Shown: positions 26,051 to 35,533, counted from the stretch's first letter. The stretch is 64,000 nt of DNA from an uncultured Desulfobacter sp. (GCF_963666145.1 NZ_OY762614.1:3834501-3898500); one strand, 5' to 3'. Made by a program: numbers and translations. The notes: generated from the letters alone by a model not told the origin.

Positions 26051-28072
26051 ATGACGGCATCAAATACCTGCTATTCCCTGACAACCTTATTGACCTGTCC
26101 TCAAAATCTGTACTGGGCATGGTTGAAATATCAGCGTTATACACGATCAGTTCATACTTGGATTGACGATTACCGACTTTCCTGTTTTGAAGCGAATCTC
26201 CAGGAGGAATTAGATGTAATTGCCCATAAATTCAAGGAATTAACATACAGGACAGATGCTGTTCGCCCCCTTCCGCAGCCTTCCCATACTATCAAAAATG
26301 GTAAGCAGACACAGTTCTTTTATGATATTTCTGTTCGCGATCAGGTGGCCTGGATTGCCTTCTTGAACGTTATCGGTCCTGGCCTGGACTGTCGGATGCC
26401 TCCATGGAGCTATGGCGGTCGTCTCCATAGATCCCCCTGGAGTGAGAAAAAAAATGACACAGTTGTCATCAGAAACGGTGGCTACAGACACTCCAGTGGA
26501 CGCCTCTATCGAAATCCTATGACAGCCTGGTCGCTGTATCAGCGCCATATTTTTCTTACTGCTAGATCAATGGCCGGATTGTTACAGCCTGAAAACTTTG
26601 AAGAACCTGAACGTAACGTGCTTGAACAGGAGCGTTATATTGTAGGCAATCAGCGACTTCCTTACCTGCAGGAAACGTACTGGCCCACAGTAAAAAATAA
26701 CAAAGTGTACATGGCAAAGCTCTCCTTTAACAACTGCTCGTCCGGAGGAAGTATCGCTACTGTGGCGGACAATCTTTCTGCCTTTTCACCCGAATTTCAA
26801 CCCCAGATTCATCAACTCGCTTCCCAGCTTTTACAGTTCAGAATTGATCCGAAATGCTGGACCAATCTGCCGGCGGGAAGTATCTCTGACTCGGAAAAAT
26901 GTGCCCTAAACACTATGCCTGCGGGTCTGGCAGTTGCAGATTTCCTTCAAAATGTCGCGCTCATGGCGGTGGAGCGGGATATATCAGAATGTCGTATTGT
27001 TTCAGGGTCTGTTTCGGCTCATGATCTCCGAAAAAAAAATATCGCTCACTTTCGTTTTGGTTCTGAACATTGTTTTCTTTCCCGCGATTTTTCAAGTTTG
27101 GTTAACTGGATGGAAGAATACCAGACGCTACTAGATAAGTATGGCTGTGGAATCACACTGGATTGGAAATCCATTGAGCCGCAATCCCTTTCTCAATATC
27201 GAATTTCCCAGCGACAAACAAATCAATCTGAAATTCTGAATGAGGAATCCAGGCACCAGGCGACTGAAGATGCGCTCCTGGACAATACCAATCCGCTCCC
27301 CGAACTAATCAGGAGTCTGAGGATGGTAACCAGTATAAAGGATTTGAATTTTGATCTTTTGCAGCAACGAGAAAAAATATTGTACATTCGTGAAATGGAA
27401 AACCTGTTGCTTGGCCGAGAAGCAGGCACTGTCGGCAGTTATGATTTTCAGATAGACAGCATTGCCCGCAAACTTGCATGGTCTTTGCCCCAGGAAGTCT
27501 TAGGAAACCAGGCGAACCTGTGCCTGATTGAACGTCGCCTTTTTGAAACAAAGAAGGATGAGACTGATCTTTGTAAGCGTTTACAAGGGCTTCGTCAGAA
27601 AACAAATGACGCAGTTGCAACACGTAAACGCATCCAGGAGTTGCAGCAAGAAATTGAACGCCTTGAAAAAAGACATCAACAGCTTTTATCTGCAAATACC
27701 AATAAGCAACACAAAAGTCAGATGCACATCTTTCTGATACTGTTGAAAGCGCTTCGCAATCATCGAGAGAAACTTAACCTCTGGGTTTACCTGCTGGAAT
27801 ATTGCCGGTTTTCAGGACATACCGACCTGACATTAATTCATAAAGAACTTGAGCAAGTGTCGAAACACGACCCACTAGGGGCTGGCCATATAAGGGCTGT
27901 AATCTGTCGCCTTATGGCTAATCAGGCTGTCCAGTGTGCTGTCAACATGTCTCATAAAGATCATTTAATCTATCGGCGTCAGGCCGCATATTCGTATTTG
28001 CAAACACTGTTAAGACAACCGGTCACCTTGCCGGAAGATGTAGAGCCCACATGTATGAACGCAATTCCTTGA
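26051..28072 (+). CDS. Reverse-transcriptase-like protein lacking catalytic Asp residues
   Basis: 673 residues. Residues 88-125 (FFYDISVRDQVAWIAFLNVIGP then MPPWSYGGRL) match the fingers region of bacterial 'unknown group' RTs. Motif A should be LD with a catalytic Asp but reads KLSFNN (Ser225). Motif B is kept (MPAGLAVADFLQNVAL, 289-304). Motif C, normally YxDD, reads HFRFGSEH (336-339 = FGSE). Residues 400-673 are helical, with a coiled coil at about 497-547. ATG 26051 follows GAGG. It overlaps the next gene by 22 bases; a nitrilase follows, as in class 1 DRT systems (RT plus nitrilase). I infer a non-polymerising RT-like scaffold or sensor. Family assignment is from motif reading only. Confidence 0.72.
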   Translation: MTASNTCYSLTTLLTCPQNLYWAWLKYQRYTRSVHTWIDDYRLSCFEANLQEELDVIAHKFKELTYRTDAVRPLPQPSHTIKNGKQTQFFYDISVRDQVAWIAFLNVIGPGLDCRMPPWSYGGRLHRSPWSEKKNDTVVIRNGGYRHSSGRLYRNPMTAWSLYQRHIFLTARSMAGLLQPENFEEPERNVLEQERYIVGNQRLPYLQETYWPTVKNNKVYMAKLSFNNCSSGGSIATVADNLSAFSPEFQPQIHQLASQLLQFRIDPKCWTNLPAGSISDSEKCALNTMPAGLAVADFLQNVALMAVERDISECRIVSGSVSAHDLRKKNIAHFRFGSEHCFLSRDFSSLVNWMEEYQTLLDKYGCGITLDWKSIEPQSLSQYRISQRQTNQSEILNEESRHQATEDALLDNTNPLPELIRSLRMVTSIKDLNFDLLQQREKILYIREMENLLLGREAGTVGSYDFQIDSIARKLAWSLPQEVLGNQANLCLIERRLFETKKDETDLCKRLQGLRQKTNDAVATRKRIQELQQEIERLEKRHQQLLSANTNKQHKSQMHIFLILLKALRNHREKLNLWVYLLEYCRFSGHTDLTLIHKELEQVSKHDPLGAGHIRAVICRLMANQAVQCAVNMSHKDHLIYRRQAAYSYLQTLLRQPVTLPEDVEPTCMNAIP

Positions 28073-29349
28073 ACTTGATGCAGTGCGGTTTTGGCAGTGC
28101 TCTTTTGTATCTTCAGGAGGTGGGGAGCGAACTGATAACTGACAGTGATTTCCGCTTAATGCAACGTCTTTCAGCAAACTGCAAAGCTATTGACTGGTCC
28201 GTGTCACCGGAAAAATGGGCGGCAGAGACATTAATCCCTCTTTCGGCATGGGCATGGTGGGCCGAAACAAGGCTCAATTCCCTCATTAAAACAAGCCCGG
28301 GGCCAATATGGAAAGCTGCGGTTTGTAAACTCGGGGTCAATGAGCCCTGCACTTGCCCCCTGTTATTTCGTTACCCCCATAATGTAACGCGAGAAGTCAA
28401 AACAGCAACAATAATTGATGCATGCCTGGAGAAGGAAGTCTTCACAAAAGAAGAGCGTGCTGGATGGTTGTATGAACTGCTTCAGGGGACTGACCCTGTT
28501 CAATATAAAGACAAACGGGGTTCGGCAATCACCCCAGGTGAAGAAAAAATATTCAGGATCATGCAAAAAAACAGTGATAAGCCATGGATACCCCTTGAAA
28601 AGTGGGTTTGGTGGATTCGTAAGAAATACAAGGAAAACGTTTATGATCCACGGGTCACCGAATGGACGGCACTTGAACTTGCTGATCAAATAGCGGGAAA
28701 AGTGAAAACCTTTGTTCAGGGCGATGGAAACGGTGACTATCCCCTGCATCCTTTGAATATTCTTGTTCCCGAAAAATGGACAAAAGAAAGGAATACCGTT
28801 TTGACTTGGGAACACTGGCGAGACCAGATAAGTGAGGAGCCGTTTCTCCTGCAATTAAGGGCAACAGATAGGATTGACGACTATCGTTACAGATTTAATC
28901 TGTCCCCAATTGCCAAAACCACCCCTGAAATTGCCATGATCCGGGGCCTTGGTATGTTATTGCTGGGACTGGTAAGTCATTCATTTGACTGGCCTGCAGC
29001 ATGGAATGTACACGGGCATGAATGGCAGTACTTTCCTTTGGTACGGACCAGAATGCGAAACATTCCATTTTCATCCTGGACACATGGAATCCTGGAGGCT
29101 TGTTTTCTTCCCAGTCAACTGGAAACAGCATTGACTGAACCTTCTGTGCCAGCAGGTTATGATGACGATATGGTACTTTATCCGCCGAAAATAATGAATT
29201 TAAACATGTTCCAATCCTATATCCAAAAAGCCAGACAGATGTTGGAAAAATATCAACTGACCCTTCAACGTAGTATCCCAAGACAAATTGTACCCGTTCA
29301 ACTGGAGCACTTTACACGATCGGACTGGATAACTGATATTGGAGAATAA
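28051..29349 (+). CDS. Unknown Trp-rich protein between RT-like and nitrilase genes
   Basis: 432 residues, no signal peptide or membrane helix. Trp-rich, with repeated segments of the form W-x(n)-W (ISPEKWAAET, LSAWAWWAETRLN, PLEKWVWWIRKKY, LTWEHWRD), each inside predicted helices. I do not recognise the family. In single-chain RT-nitrilase proteins a long helical region joins the two domains, and this gene could be that part as a separate protein. ATG 28051 lies inside the end of the RT-like gene; ATG 28078, just after that stop, is an alternative. A YDDD string (about residue 368) is not in an RT palm context. Function unknown. Confidence 0.65.
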   Translation: MYERNSLNLMQCGFGSALLYLQEVGSELITDSDFRLMQRLSANCKAIDWSVSPEKWAAETLIPLSAWAWWAETRLNSLIKTSPGPIWKAAVCKLGVNEPCTCPLLFRYPHNVTREVKTATIIDACLEKEVFTKEERAGWLYELLQGTDPVQYKDKRGSAITPGEEKIFRIMQKNSDKPWIPLEKWVWWIRKKYKENVYDPRVTEWTALELADQIAGKVKTFVQGDGNGDYPLHPLNILVPEKWTKERNTVLTWEHWRDQISEEPFLLQLRATDRIDDYRYRFNLSPIAKTTPEIAMIRGLGMLLLGLVSHSFDWPAAWNVHGHEWQYFPLVRTRMRNIPFSSWTHGILEACFLPSQLETALTEPSVPAGYDDDMVLYPPKIMNLNMFQSYIQKARQMLEKYQLTLQRSIPRQIVPVQLEHFTRSDWITDIGE

Positions 29350-29350
29350 T

Positions 29351-30229
29351 ATGCCCGAAACGGAAAATTCACTGACTGATTATCTGCAGCTCGGTCTGAT
29401 TCAAACAACCACCAATGCCGAAATTGCATGGCAGAATTATCCAAAAATGACGCCCGCTGAGTCTGACCATGCCTGGAGAGAAATCAGACATGGATTCCAT
29501 ATTCTTTCTGAAATGGATGTGCCACCGCAATTTATTCTGCTTCCCGAACTGGCTGTGCCGCTTTGTTTCCGAAGCCGATTGCTGGCACTGTGCAGAAAAA
29601 TAGGCTCTATCGTTATAGCCGGTATGGATTATACCATGGATCATGCAAACAGCATTGTAAGAAATCAAGCCCTGGTAATCGTTCCCCAGAGATGGCCGGA
29701 AAAACAGTCCAGTGAACGATGCAGTACGTTTTACTTTGGAAAAACCTATATTGCCCCTGGCGAAGAAACTGGTATCGGGGATTCCGGGTTTGCTTTCAAA
29801 GCCGACCAAACCATCTGGTTGTTTGACGCAGGTCGATTCGGTCGCATTGGTGTCTGCATCTGTTATGATTTTATGGACGTGGAACGATATATGGTTTACC
29901 GGGGGAAAATTCACCACCTTTTTGTCCTGGCTTATAATCGTGATGTTGATTCATTTTATCACCTGGCTGATTCGCTATCAAAGACGATTTTTTGCAATGT
30001 GGTCATCTGCAACACAGGTTTTTATGGAGGATCCCTTGTCGTAACACCCTACTATGAACCATTCCGCAGGACCCTGTATCGCCATGAAGGCAAGGATCTT
30101 TTCACTGTTCAGGTTGTCCGGCTGCCGGTTGCCGATATTGATGCTGCCCAGCAAGGTGACACAGGAAAATATATTGATGAGACCGGCAATCAACATCGTC
30201 TGTTTAAGCATTTACCTCCGGGCTATTAA
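29351..30229 (+). CDS. Nitrilase/carbon-nitrogen hydrolase family protein
   Basis: 292 residues. The nitrilase triad is visible: Glu66 in LLPELAVP, Lys131 in FYFGKTYIAP and Cys171 in GVCICYDFMD. ATG 29351 is one base after the previous stop, with GGAG six bases upstream; the upstream TTG is not used. Class 1 DRT systems carry a nitrilase-like domain or protein with the RT, and this gene follows in the same operon. All three catalytic residues being present contrasts with the RT-like partner, so enzymatic output may reside here. Substrate unknown. Confidence 0.82.
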   Translation: MPETENSLTDYLQLGLIQTTTNAEIAWQNYPKMTPAESDHAWREIRHGFHILSEMDVPPQFILLPELAVPLCFRSRLLALCRKIGSIVIAGMDYTMDHANSIVRNQALVIVPQRWPEKQSSERCSTFYFGKTYIAPGEETGIGDSGFAFKADQTIWLFDAGRFGRIGVCICYDFMDVERYMVYRGKIHHLFVLAYNRDVDSFYHLADSLSKTIFCNVVICNTGFYGGSLVVTPYYEPFRRTLYRHEGKDLFTVQVVRLPVADIDAAQQGDTGKYIDETGNQHRLFKHLPPGY

Positions 30230-30239
30230 GCATGGTACT

Positions 30240-30339
30240 GGGCTCGTACTATTCCAGCGCACCATAGGTTGTGTGCTTATCAAAATTGAAAGTCCACGAT
30301 ATATTGAGGATTTTATGCGGTTCAGAATGATACGAGCCC
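30240..30339. repeat. 100-bp segment with terminal inverted repeats
   Basis: GGGCTCGTA (30240-30248) and TACGAGCCC (30331-30339) are perfect inverted ends; similarity extends inward (ATTC, CGCA). No coding frame inside and no clear target duplication. It looks like a miniature or remnant IS end pair. The wider 30230-30592 gap contains nothing else I can support. Confidence 0.4.
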
Positions 30340-30592
30340 TTGCGCCACCATCCAGACTCACAGGCGCAATATCCGCCGTAAACTATGGCTGCTCAACCGC
30401 AAGATCAATCTGATACCCTCCTGAATCAGTCCTTGCAGTCTTCGTCCTGAATTCCCATGGCACCGTTGCCAACCAGATACTGGGTGAGTAGATAAAACGA
30501 CCTCTTAATTACCTGTTTTTTCCTCTTGTAAGACGGGCTTCCCTTCTCTATACTTAATCCATACCGATCAAGCATTGAACAGGGAGGCGATA

Positions 30593-31174
30593 ATGGCCCC
30601 GGAACAGCGAAAAAGACTGGCCCGGCTTCGGGATTTTTTTATGGCCCGATCCGGAAATGATCTATCTTTGGCCTGCACGGCCCTGGCCGATTGGGCTGGG
30701 CAGGTATGGGGCGAAACAGACTGGGATGAGGCTGAATTTGCCTTCAACCGTCTCTTTGTCGGCCCCATGGCACTTCAGGCGCCACCCTACGCCTCAATCT
30801 ATCTGTCGACCGATCCCCGGCTCATGGACGACATAACGCTCAAAGTCCGGCGAATTTACGAAATGGCCGGTCTTGAATCACCCCTGCAGGGGCGTTTGCC
30901 CGATGATCATCTTGGCGTGGAGCTGGATGCCGCCTTGGGCCTGTCAGCACTGGCCGAAGACCTGGACGAAGAGGAGCCCCGTGCCCTGTGGGATTATTTT
31001 CTCCACGAACATCTGGGGGGCTGGCTGCCGCAATTTATAAACAGAGTACGCAGGGCCGAGGCCAACCACCCGGCCGTGGACCTGGCACTGGATCACCTGG
31101 AGGCATGGCTTGCCCACCAGGACATACAATGGGAGGGAAAAACCAATGAGCCAATGGGAAAAAAACGAGATTGA
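30593..31174 (+). CDS. TorD/DmsD-family molybdoenzyme chaperone
   Basis: 193 residues, all-helical cytosolic protein of the TorD family. FNRLFVGPMALQAPPYASIYL is the conserved core, with DDHLGVELDAALGL (the E(P)xDH/DHxxxEL motif) after it. ATG 30593 follows GGGAGG. It overlaps the molybdoenzyme gene by 29 bases and would bind that enzyme's Tat signal during cofactor loading. Confidence 0.88.
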   Translation: MAPEQRKRLARLRDFFMARSGNDLSLACTALADWAGQVWGETDWDEAEFAFNRLFVGPMALQAPPYASIYLSTDPRLMDDITLKVRRIYEMAGLESPLQGRLPDDHLGVELDAALGLSALAEDLDEEEPRALWDYFLHEHLGGWLPQFINRVRRAEANHPAVDLALDHLEAWLAHQDIQWEGKTNEPMGKKRD

Positions 31175-33419
31175 AAAGGCCCTGGACTGCCCTATGACGC
31201 GAAGGCGATTCATGAAGTGGCTGACGGCAGCCGGCGTCGCCTCTGCCATGCCCTGCAGCTTTTTGATCCCCAGGGACGCGCAGGCAGCCGGTATTGTGTA
31301 TGAAAGCGGTTATGAGACCTTTCGCAACGCCTGCCCCAGGAACTGCTACGACACCTGCAGCATCGTCACCTATGTCAAGGACGGGGTGGCCAAATTCGTG
31401 GAAGGTGCCAAGGAGTCCACCTTTACCCGTGGCGGGCTCTGTGTAAAGGGCAATTCATATATCAGACGGCTCTACTCTCCGGACCGCATAAAATATCCAA
31501 TGGTCCAGCAGGGCAGGGGAACGGGAAACTGGAAGCGGGTATCCTGGGACGACGCCCTGACACGGATCAGTGAAAAGTTTTTTGAAATAAACGAAAAAGA
31601 CGGGTCCATGCTGGGGCTTGCCATGACCAAATACTCGGGCAACTTCGGTATCACCAACTACGGGGTGGAAGGACTGATGTCCTCCCTGGGCTACACCACC
31701 CGTCTGGTGGGAACCCCCTGCTGGCCCGCCGGCATCGACGCCCAGAATTACGATATGGGCAACATGTGGTGCAACGATCCCGAAGATATGGTGGACGCCC
31801 GGTATGTTATCCTCTGGGGCGTAAACCCGGCCTGGTGTTCGGTCCATACCATGAAGTACATCTACGAGGCCCGGCAGCGCGGGGCCAAGATCCTATGCAT
31901 TGATCCCGTGCTCACCCAGACCGCGGCCAAGGCCGATGAGTACTGGCAGCTTAACACTGGCGAGGACGGGGCCCTGGCCTTGGGCATGGCCCGGCATATC
32001 CTGGACAAAGGCCTGGTGGACCAGGACTGGGTGGCCGAAAACTCAATCGGATTCAAAGAGTTTGCCGACTACCTGAAACAGGAGGTTACCCTGGAATGGG
32101 CTTCCGAAAAATCCGGGATTCCTGCCCGGCGCATTGCCCGGGTGGCTGAGGAATTTGCCACGGCCGATCCTGCCACCATCTGGATCGGATACGGCATGCA
32201 GCGGCACGTCAACGGCGGGGCTTCGGTACGGTCCATTGACGCCCTGGTGGCCATGACGGGCAATGTGGGCAAGATTGGCGGCGGGGCCAGGTACGGCCAT
32301 CTCCAGACCTGGGGCTTTAACTACCACGCCATGATCCAGCAGCCCCCCCAAGGGGCCAAGGGATACCTGGGCAAGGCGGCCAAGGGAGAGTTTGATTTTA
32401 CCAAAAAGTCAGAGGGGCCCGCTTACACCAACCGAACGCTGAACATCAATAAGACCGCCCGGGAGATTCTGGATGCCACGGATCCGCCGGTACGGGCCCT
32501 GTGGGTCTCCTGCAAGAACCCCATGAACCAGGATTTTGACCGCAACCTGCTGGAAAAAGCCTTTAAAAAGCTGGAACTTGTGGTGGTTGTGGAGCAGTTT
32601 TTCAACCCCACCGTTGAACAGGCCGACATCGTCCTGCCCGTGACCACGCTTTTTGAAGAGTGGACCGTCAACGCAGGGTACTGGCACTACTGGCTTTCCC
32701 TGAATGAACAGGCGGTAAAACCCCTTCACGAGGCCAAGTCCAACATTGAAATTGCAGCGGCCCTGTCCAAGAAGATGAATGAACTCACCCCCGGCTCCTG
32801 CACCTTTCCCACGGACATCGATACAAAGGACTGGATGGCAAAGGAGTTCAACAAGGGGGTGTACGACCTGTTCGGAATCAACTCTTGGAAGGAGCTTAAA
32901 AACGGTCCCCAAAAAGCCAAAACCAACCTGCTGGCCTGGGGTGACGGCAAGTTCGGCACCCCGTCGGGCAAATATGAGTTCAAGTCTGATCTCTGCGCCG
33001 AGCACGGCTTCAACGCGCTGCCCAAGTATGTGGCCGGCCGCAAACCATACGATAAGCTGCGCCTTTTAACCCCCCACACCAAATTCGGCCTGCACTCCCA
33101 GTTCATCAACCTGGACTGGATGGAGGAGTTCAATCCCAGGCCCTATGTTTATATCCACCCTGAAACCGCCCGGGCCCGGAACATTGCCGAAGGCGACAGG
33201 GTCCGGGTGAAAAACAAGACCGGAGAGGTCACCATAACCGCATCTTTGACCGACAACGTTCCAGCCGACGCCATCCTCATGTATGAAGCCTGGTTCAAGA
33301 ATACCCCCTACAACTGCCAGAATCTGGTGGATGATACCTCTGCAGACATGGGGGGCTATAAAGCTGGTGCCCCGGGCGTGGCCATCCACGATCAATTCGC
33401 AGATCTTGTTAAGGCCTAA
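31146..33419 (+). CDS. Tat-exported molybdopterin oxidoreductase, DmsA-like
   Basis: 757 residues. Twin-arginine signal TRRRFMKWLTAAG (residues 18-30) directs folded export. N-terminal [4Fe-4S] motif with Cys63, Cys67, Cys71 and a distal Cys in GGLCVKG. The Mo/W-bis-PGD domains follow, and the C-terminal dinucleotide-binding domain includes RNIAEGDRVRVKN. With a four-cluster ferredoxin and a polytopic anchor downstream it has the DmsABC layout. The substrate (DMSO, thiosulfate, polysulfide or other) cannot be read with confidence. Start ATG 31146 follows GGGAGGG. GC-richer than the RT-like operon just upstream. Confidence 0.88.
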   Translation: MSQWEKNEIEKALDCPMTRRRFMKWLTAAGVASAMPCSFLIPRDAQAAGIVYESGYETFRNACPRNCYDTCSIVTYVKDGVAKFVEGAKESTFTRGGLCVKGNSYIRRLYSPDRIKYPMVQQGRGTGNWKRVSWDDALTRISEKFFEINEKDGSMLGLAMTKYSGNFGITNYGVEGLMSSLGYTTRLVGTPCWPAGIDAQNYDMGNMWCNDPEDMVDARYVILWGVNPAWCSVHTMKYIYEARQRGAKILCIDPVLTQTAAKADEYWQLNTGEDGALALGMARHILDKGLVDQDWVAENSIGFKEFADYLKQEVTLEWASEKSGIPARRIARVAEEFATADPATIWIGYGMQRHVNGGASVRSIDALVAMTGNVGKIGGGARYGHLQTWGFNYHAMIQQPPQGAKGYLGKAAKGEFDFTKKSEGPAYTNRTLNINKTAREILDATDPPVRALWVSCKNPMNQDFDRNLLEKAFKKLELVVVVEQFFNPTVEQADIVLPVTTLFEEWTVNAGYWHYWLSLNEQAVKPLHEAKSNIEIAAALSKKMNELTPGSCTFPTDIDTKDWMAKEFNKGVYDLFGINSWKELKNGPQKAKTNLLAWGDGKFGTPSGKYEFKSDLCAEHGFNALPKYVAGRKPYDKLRLLTPHTKFGLHSQFINLDWMEEFNPRPYVYIHPETARARNIAEGDRVRVKNKTGEVTITASLTDNVPADAILMYEAWFKNTPYNCQNLVDDTSADMGGYKAGAPGVAIHDQFADLVKA

Positions 33420-33431
33420 AGGAGGTATGAA

Positions 33432-34004
33432 ATGAAAAAACAACTCGGCTTTTTAGTGGATTCGGACCGGTGTATCGGCTGCTTTACCTGCGCCATGGCC
33501 TGCAAAAATCAGTACCACCAGGAAAACGGTGTGGTCTGGCGGGAGGTCTATCCCTTGAAAGAGGAAATCTATCCCCATAAGGAAAGGGCCTTTTACTCTT
33601 TGGCCTGCAACCATTGCGAAAATCCTGCCTGCCTCAATGTCTGCCCAGTTGAGGCGTACTTCAAAAGAGAGAAGGACGGTGTTGTCGTGCACGAGCAGGA
33701 CAAGTGCATCGGCTGCGGCAACTGCATACGCTCCTGCCCTTACGGGGCCCCCCGGTTCAACCCGGTTCTCAAGAAGGCGGAAAAGTGCAGCCTCTGCCAC
33801 CAGCGCCTTGATGCGGGGTTAAAACCCATGTGCGTGCTCTCCTGTCCGGTGGAGGCCATCCAGGTCATTGAACTTTCTACCTTAGATACCACGGGTCTTG
33901 TGCACTATGCGCCCGGATTTCCAAAACAGCCGTCCCTGAATCCGTCTGTGCGGTTCCGGCTGCCCAAACTGCCTGAAGTGGTAAGGAGGAAAACCCATGA
34001 ATAG
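33432..34004 (+). CDS. 4x[4Fe-4S] electron-transfer subunit, DmsB-like
   Basis: 190 residues with 16 Cys in four clusters: CIGCFTCAMAC, CENPACLNVC, CIGCGNCIRSC and CSLCHQRLDAGLKPMCVLSC. It passes electrons between the membrane anchor and the molybdoenzyme at the outer face of the inner membrane. It starts 12 bases after the catalytic subunit with GGAGG upstream, and overlaps the anchor gene by eight bases. Confidence 0.92.
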   Translation: MKKQLGFLVDSDRCIGCFTCAMACKNQYHQENGVVWREVYPLKEEIYPHKERAFYSLACNHCENPACLNVCPVEAYFKREKDGVVVHEQDKCIGCGNCIRSCPYGAPRFNPVLKKAEKCSLCHQRLDAGLKPMCVLSCPVEAIQVIELSTLDTTGLVHYAPGFPKQPSLNPSVRFRLPKLPEVVRRKTHE

Positions 34005-34797
34005 CTATGAAATGCCCCTGGTTCTGTTTACCGTACTCAGCCAGTCCGCCATAGGACTTGTGGTACTATCCGCTTTACGGCAGGTTGGCGGGCCGGATAC
34101 GGACCTTCGCAGCATTCGGACGGAGTGGCTGGCCGCAGGCTTCGTGCTTCTGGCCGGCCTCACTGCTTCGGTATTCCACCTGGGCCATCCTTCGGGCATG
34201 GTCCGGGCCATGACCAATCTGGGAAGGGCATGGCTCAGCCGCGAAGCCCTGACCACGACAATTTTTCTTGCCATGGTGGCCGCAGGCCTTGTCCTCATGC
34301 GGAAAAAAAATAACCTCTGGTTTTCCCTGGCCACAGCGGCTGTCGGTTTGCTGGTCCTCATCGCCATGGGAATGACCTATTCTCCGGTCAGTTTTCCCGC
34401 TGTCAACAATGCCCTGCCCTTTGTTTTTTTCTCTCTGACCGCCCTGCTTCTGGGCAGCAGTGCCGGACTGATGTTTGTCCCGGAATCGTCACGTCCCATG
34501 CTCACCAGGGTTCTTACCGTCAGCCTGATCGTGGCCCTGGTCATTTATCTGCTGGTGCCCTGCATCTGGCTTTCAGGCGGGACAATCATGAAGCAGACGG
34601 CAGGGCTCTGGCTGGCCTCTCCTCTGTACTGGACAAGGATCGTCATCGGACTTGTTCTGCCCCTTGCCCTGGTCAAGCTTCTGAAAGGTGCACAGGCCTG
34701 GTTGTGGGCCGTCATCCTGATCGGTGAGCTTCTGGGACGGGCCGTTTTTTTTGCCGACACCGTTCATACTGCCGTGAATATGGGAGGACTGTACTAA
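33997..34797 (+). CDS. DmsC-like membrane anchor subunit
   Basis: 266 residues with about eight membrane helices, including FTVLSQSAIGLVVLSAL at the start, and FHLGHPSGMVRAMTNLGRAWLSREALTT, a DmsC-like signature region. It anchors the enzyme and oxidises quinol. Third subunit of the operon. Confidence 0.88.
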   Translation: MNSYEMPLVLFTVLSQSAIGLVVLSALRQVGGPDTDLRSIRTEWLAAGFVLLAGLTASVFHLGHPSGMVRAMTNLGRAWLSREALTTTIFLAMVAAGLVLMRKKNNLWFSLATAAVGLLVLIAMGMTYSPVSFPAVNNALPFVFFSLTALLLGSSAGLMFVPESSRPMLTRVLTVSLIVALVIYLLVPCIWLSGGTIMKQTAGLWLASPLYWTRIVIGLVLPLALVKLLKGAQAWLWAVILIGELLGRAVFFADTVHTAVNMGGLY

Positions 34798-34799
34798 CC

Positions 34800-35339
34800 A
34801 TGAATTTTGAGCACCGGCAGCGGACGAGGACCTTTTCCGGTTTATGTCCTCGCCGGCACCTTCCAGTGAGGGAAACTGTGACAATACTTTTGGGGCTCCT
34901 CCTTTGGGTCTCCTTTGGTCCTGGGGGGACTGCCTTTGCCCTTCCACAGGGGATAGATAATTGTCCCCTGGTCAATCACACCTATAAAGCCATGCTGGCA
35001 GAGGATCAATTGACCGGCACCGTGGGGGAAAAAATCATTCTATCCTTTACCCTGGCACCGCCCCGGCTGCTCCAGGGATTTTTTGTATCCGTGAACATGA
35101 AAAAAATTCAATCCCCGAAGGATCTTGCTGCAAAAGGTCCACCCGAAATTCTGACCGGTTTCCCTCAGACTTATATGGTCTTTCATGCACCGGGAGTCTA
35201 CCGGTATACCGTGATCGTTTCCATGATCTCAAAGGGAAGCTGTGGCGGGGTAAAGGCAGATACCTTATTTAAGGGAGATGTTGAAATCCGCATATCACAA
35301 GCCCTTTCTATACGGGGCTCGGCCGCAGTCTGCCTTTGA
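34800..35339 (+). CDS. Hypothetical secreted protein in the molybdoenzyme operon
   Basis: 179 residues. A basic N-terminus precedes a hydrophobic helix (about 28-46, TILLGLLLWVSFGPGGTAFA), resembling a signal peptide. The mature part looks beta-rich (GEKIILSFTLAPPRLLQGFFVSVNM, GVYRYTVIVSMISKG) with two Cys. It starts two bases after the dmsC-like stop. I do not recognise the family; perhaps an accessory periplasmic factor. Confidence 0.6.
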   Translation: MNFEHRQRTRTFSGLCPRRHLPVRETVTILLGLLLWVSFGPGGTAFALPQGIDNCPLVNHTYKAMLAEDQLTGTVGEKIILSFTLAPPRLLQGFFVSVNMKKIQSPKDLAAKGPPEILTGFPQTYMVFHAPGVYRYTVIVSMISKGSCGGVKADTLFKGDVEIRISQALSIRGSAAVCL

Positions 35340-35533
35340 GGGCCGGAGGTGCGGTTGCGTGTGTGACGTGCACACCGCACTATCCGGAATTACTCATTAT
35401 AAAAATGGAGTTTCACCATAATACGAAGAAGAACGCATTGCAGATTAATTTTGCATTTTATACCCCAATCGTATATCGTCAAAGTATTTCCGCAATGTTA
35501 TCATAAATTCGTAACAATTATGAGGAGATGAAC

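Noticed and set aside
29152..29163. YDDD string in the 432-residue protein as an RT active site
   Set aside because: It lies near the C-terminus without motif A, B or fingers context; it seems a chance match.
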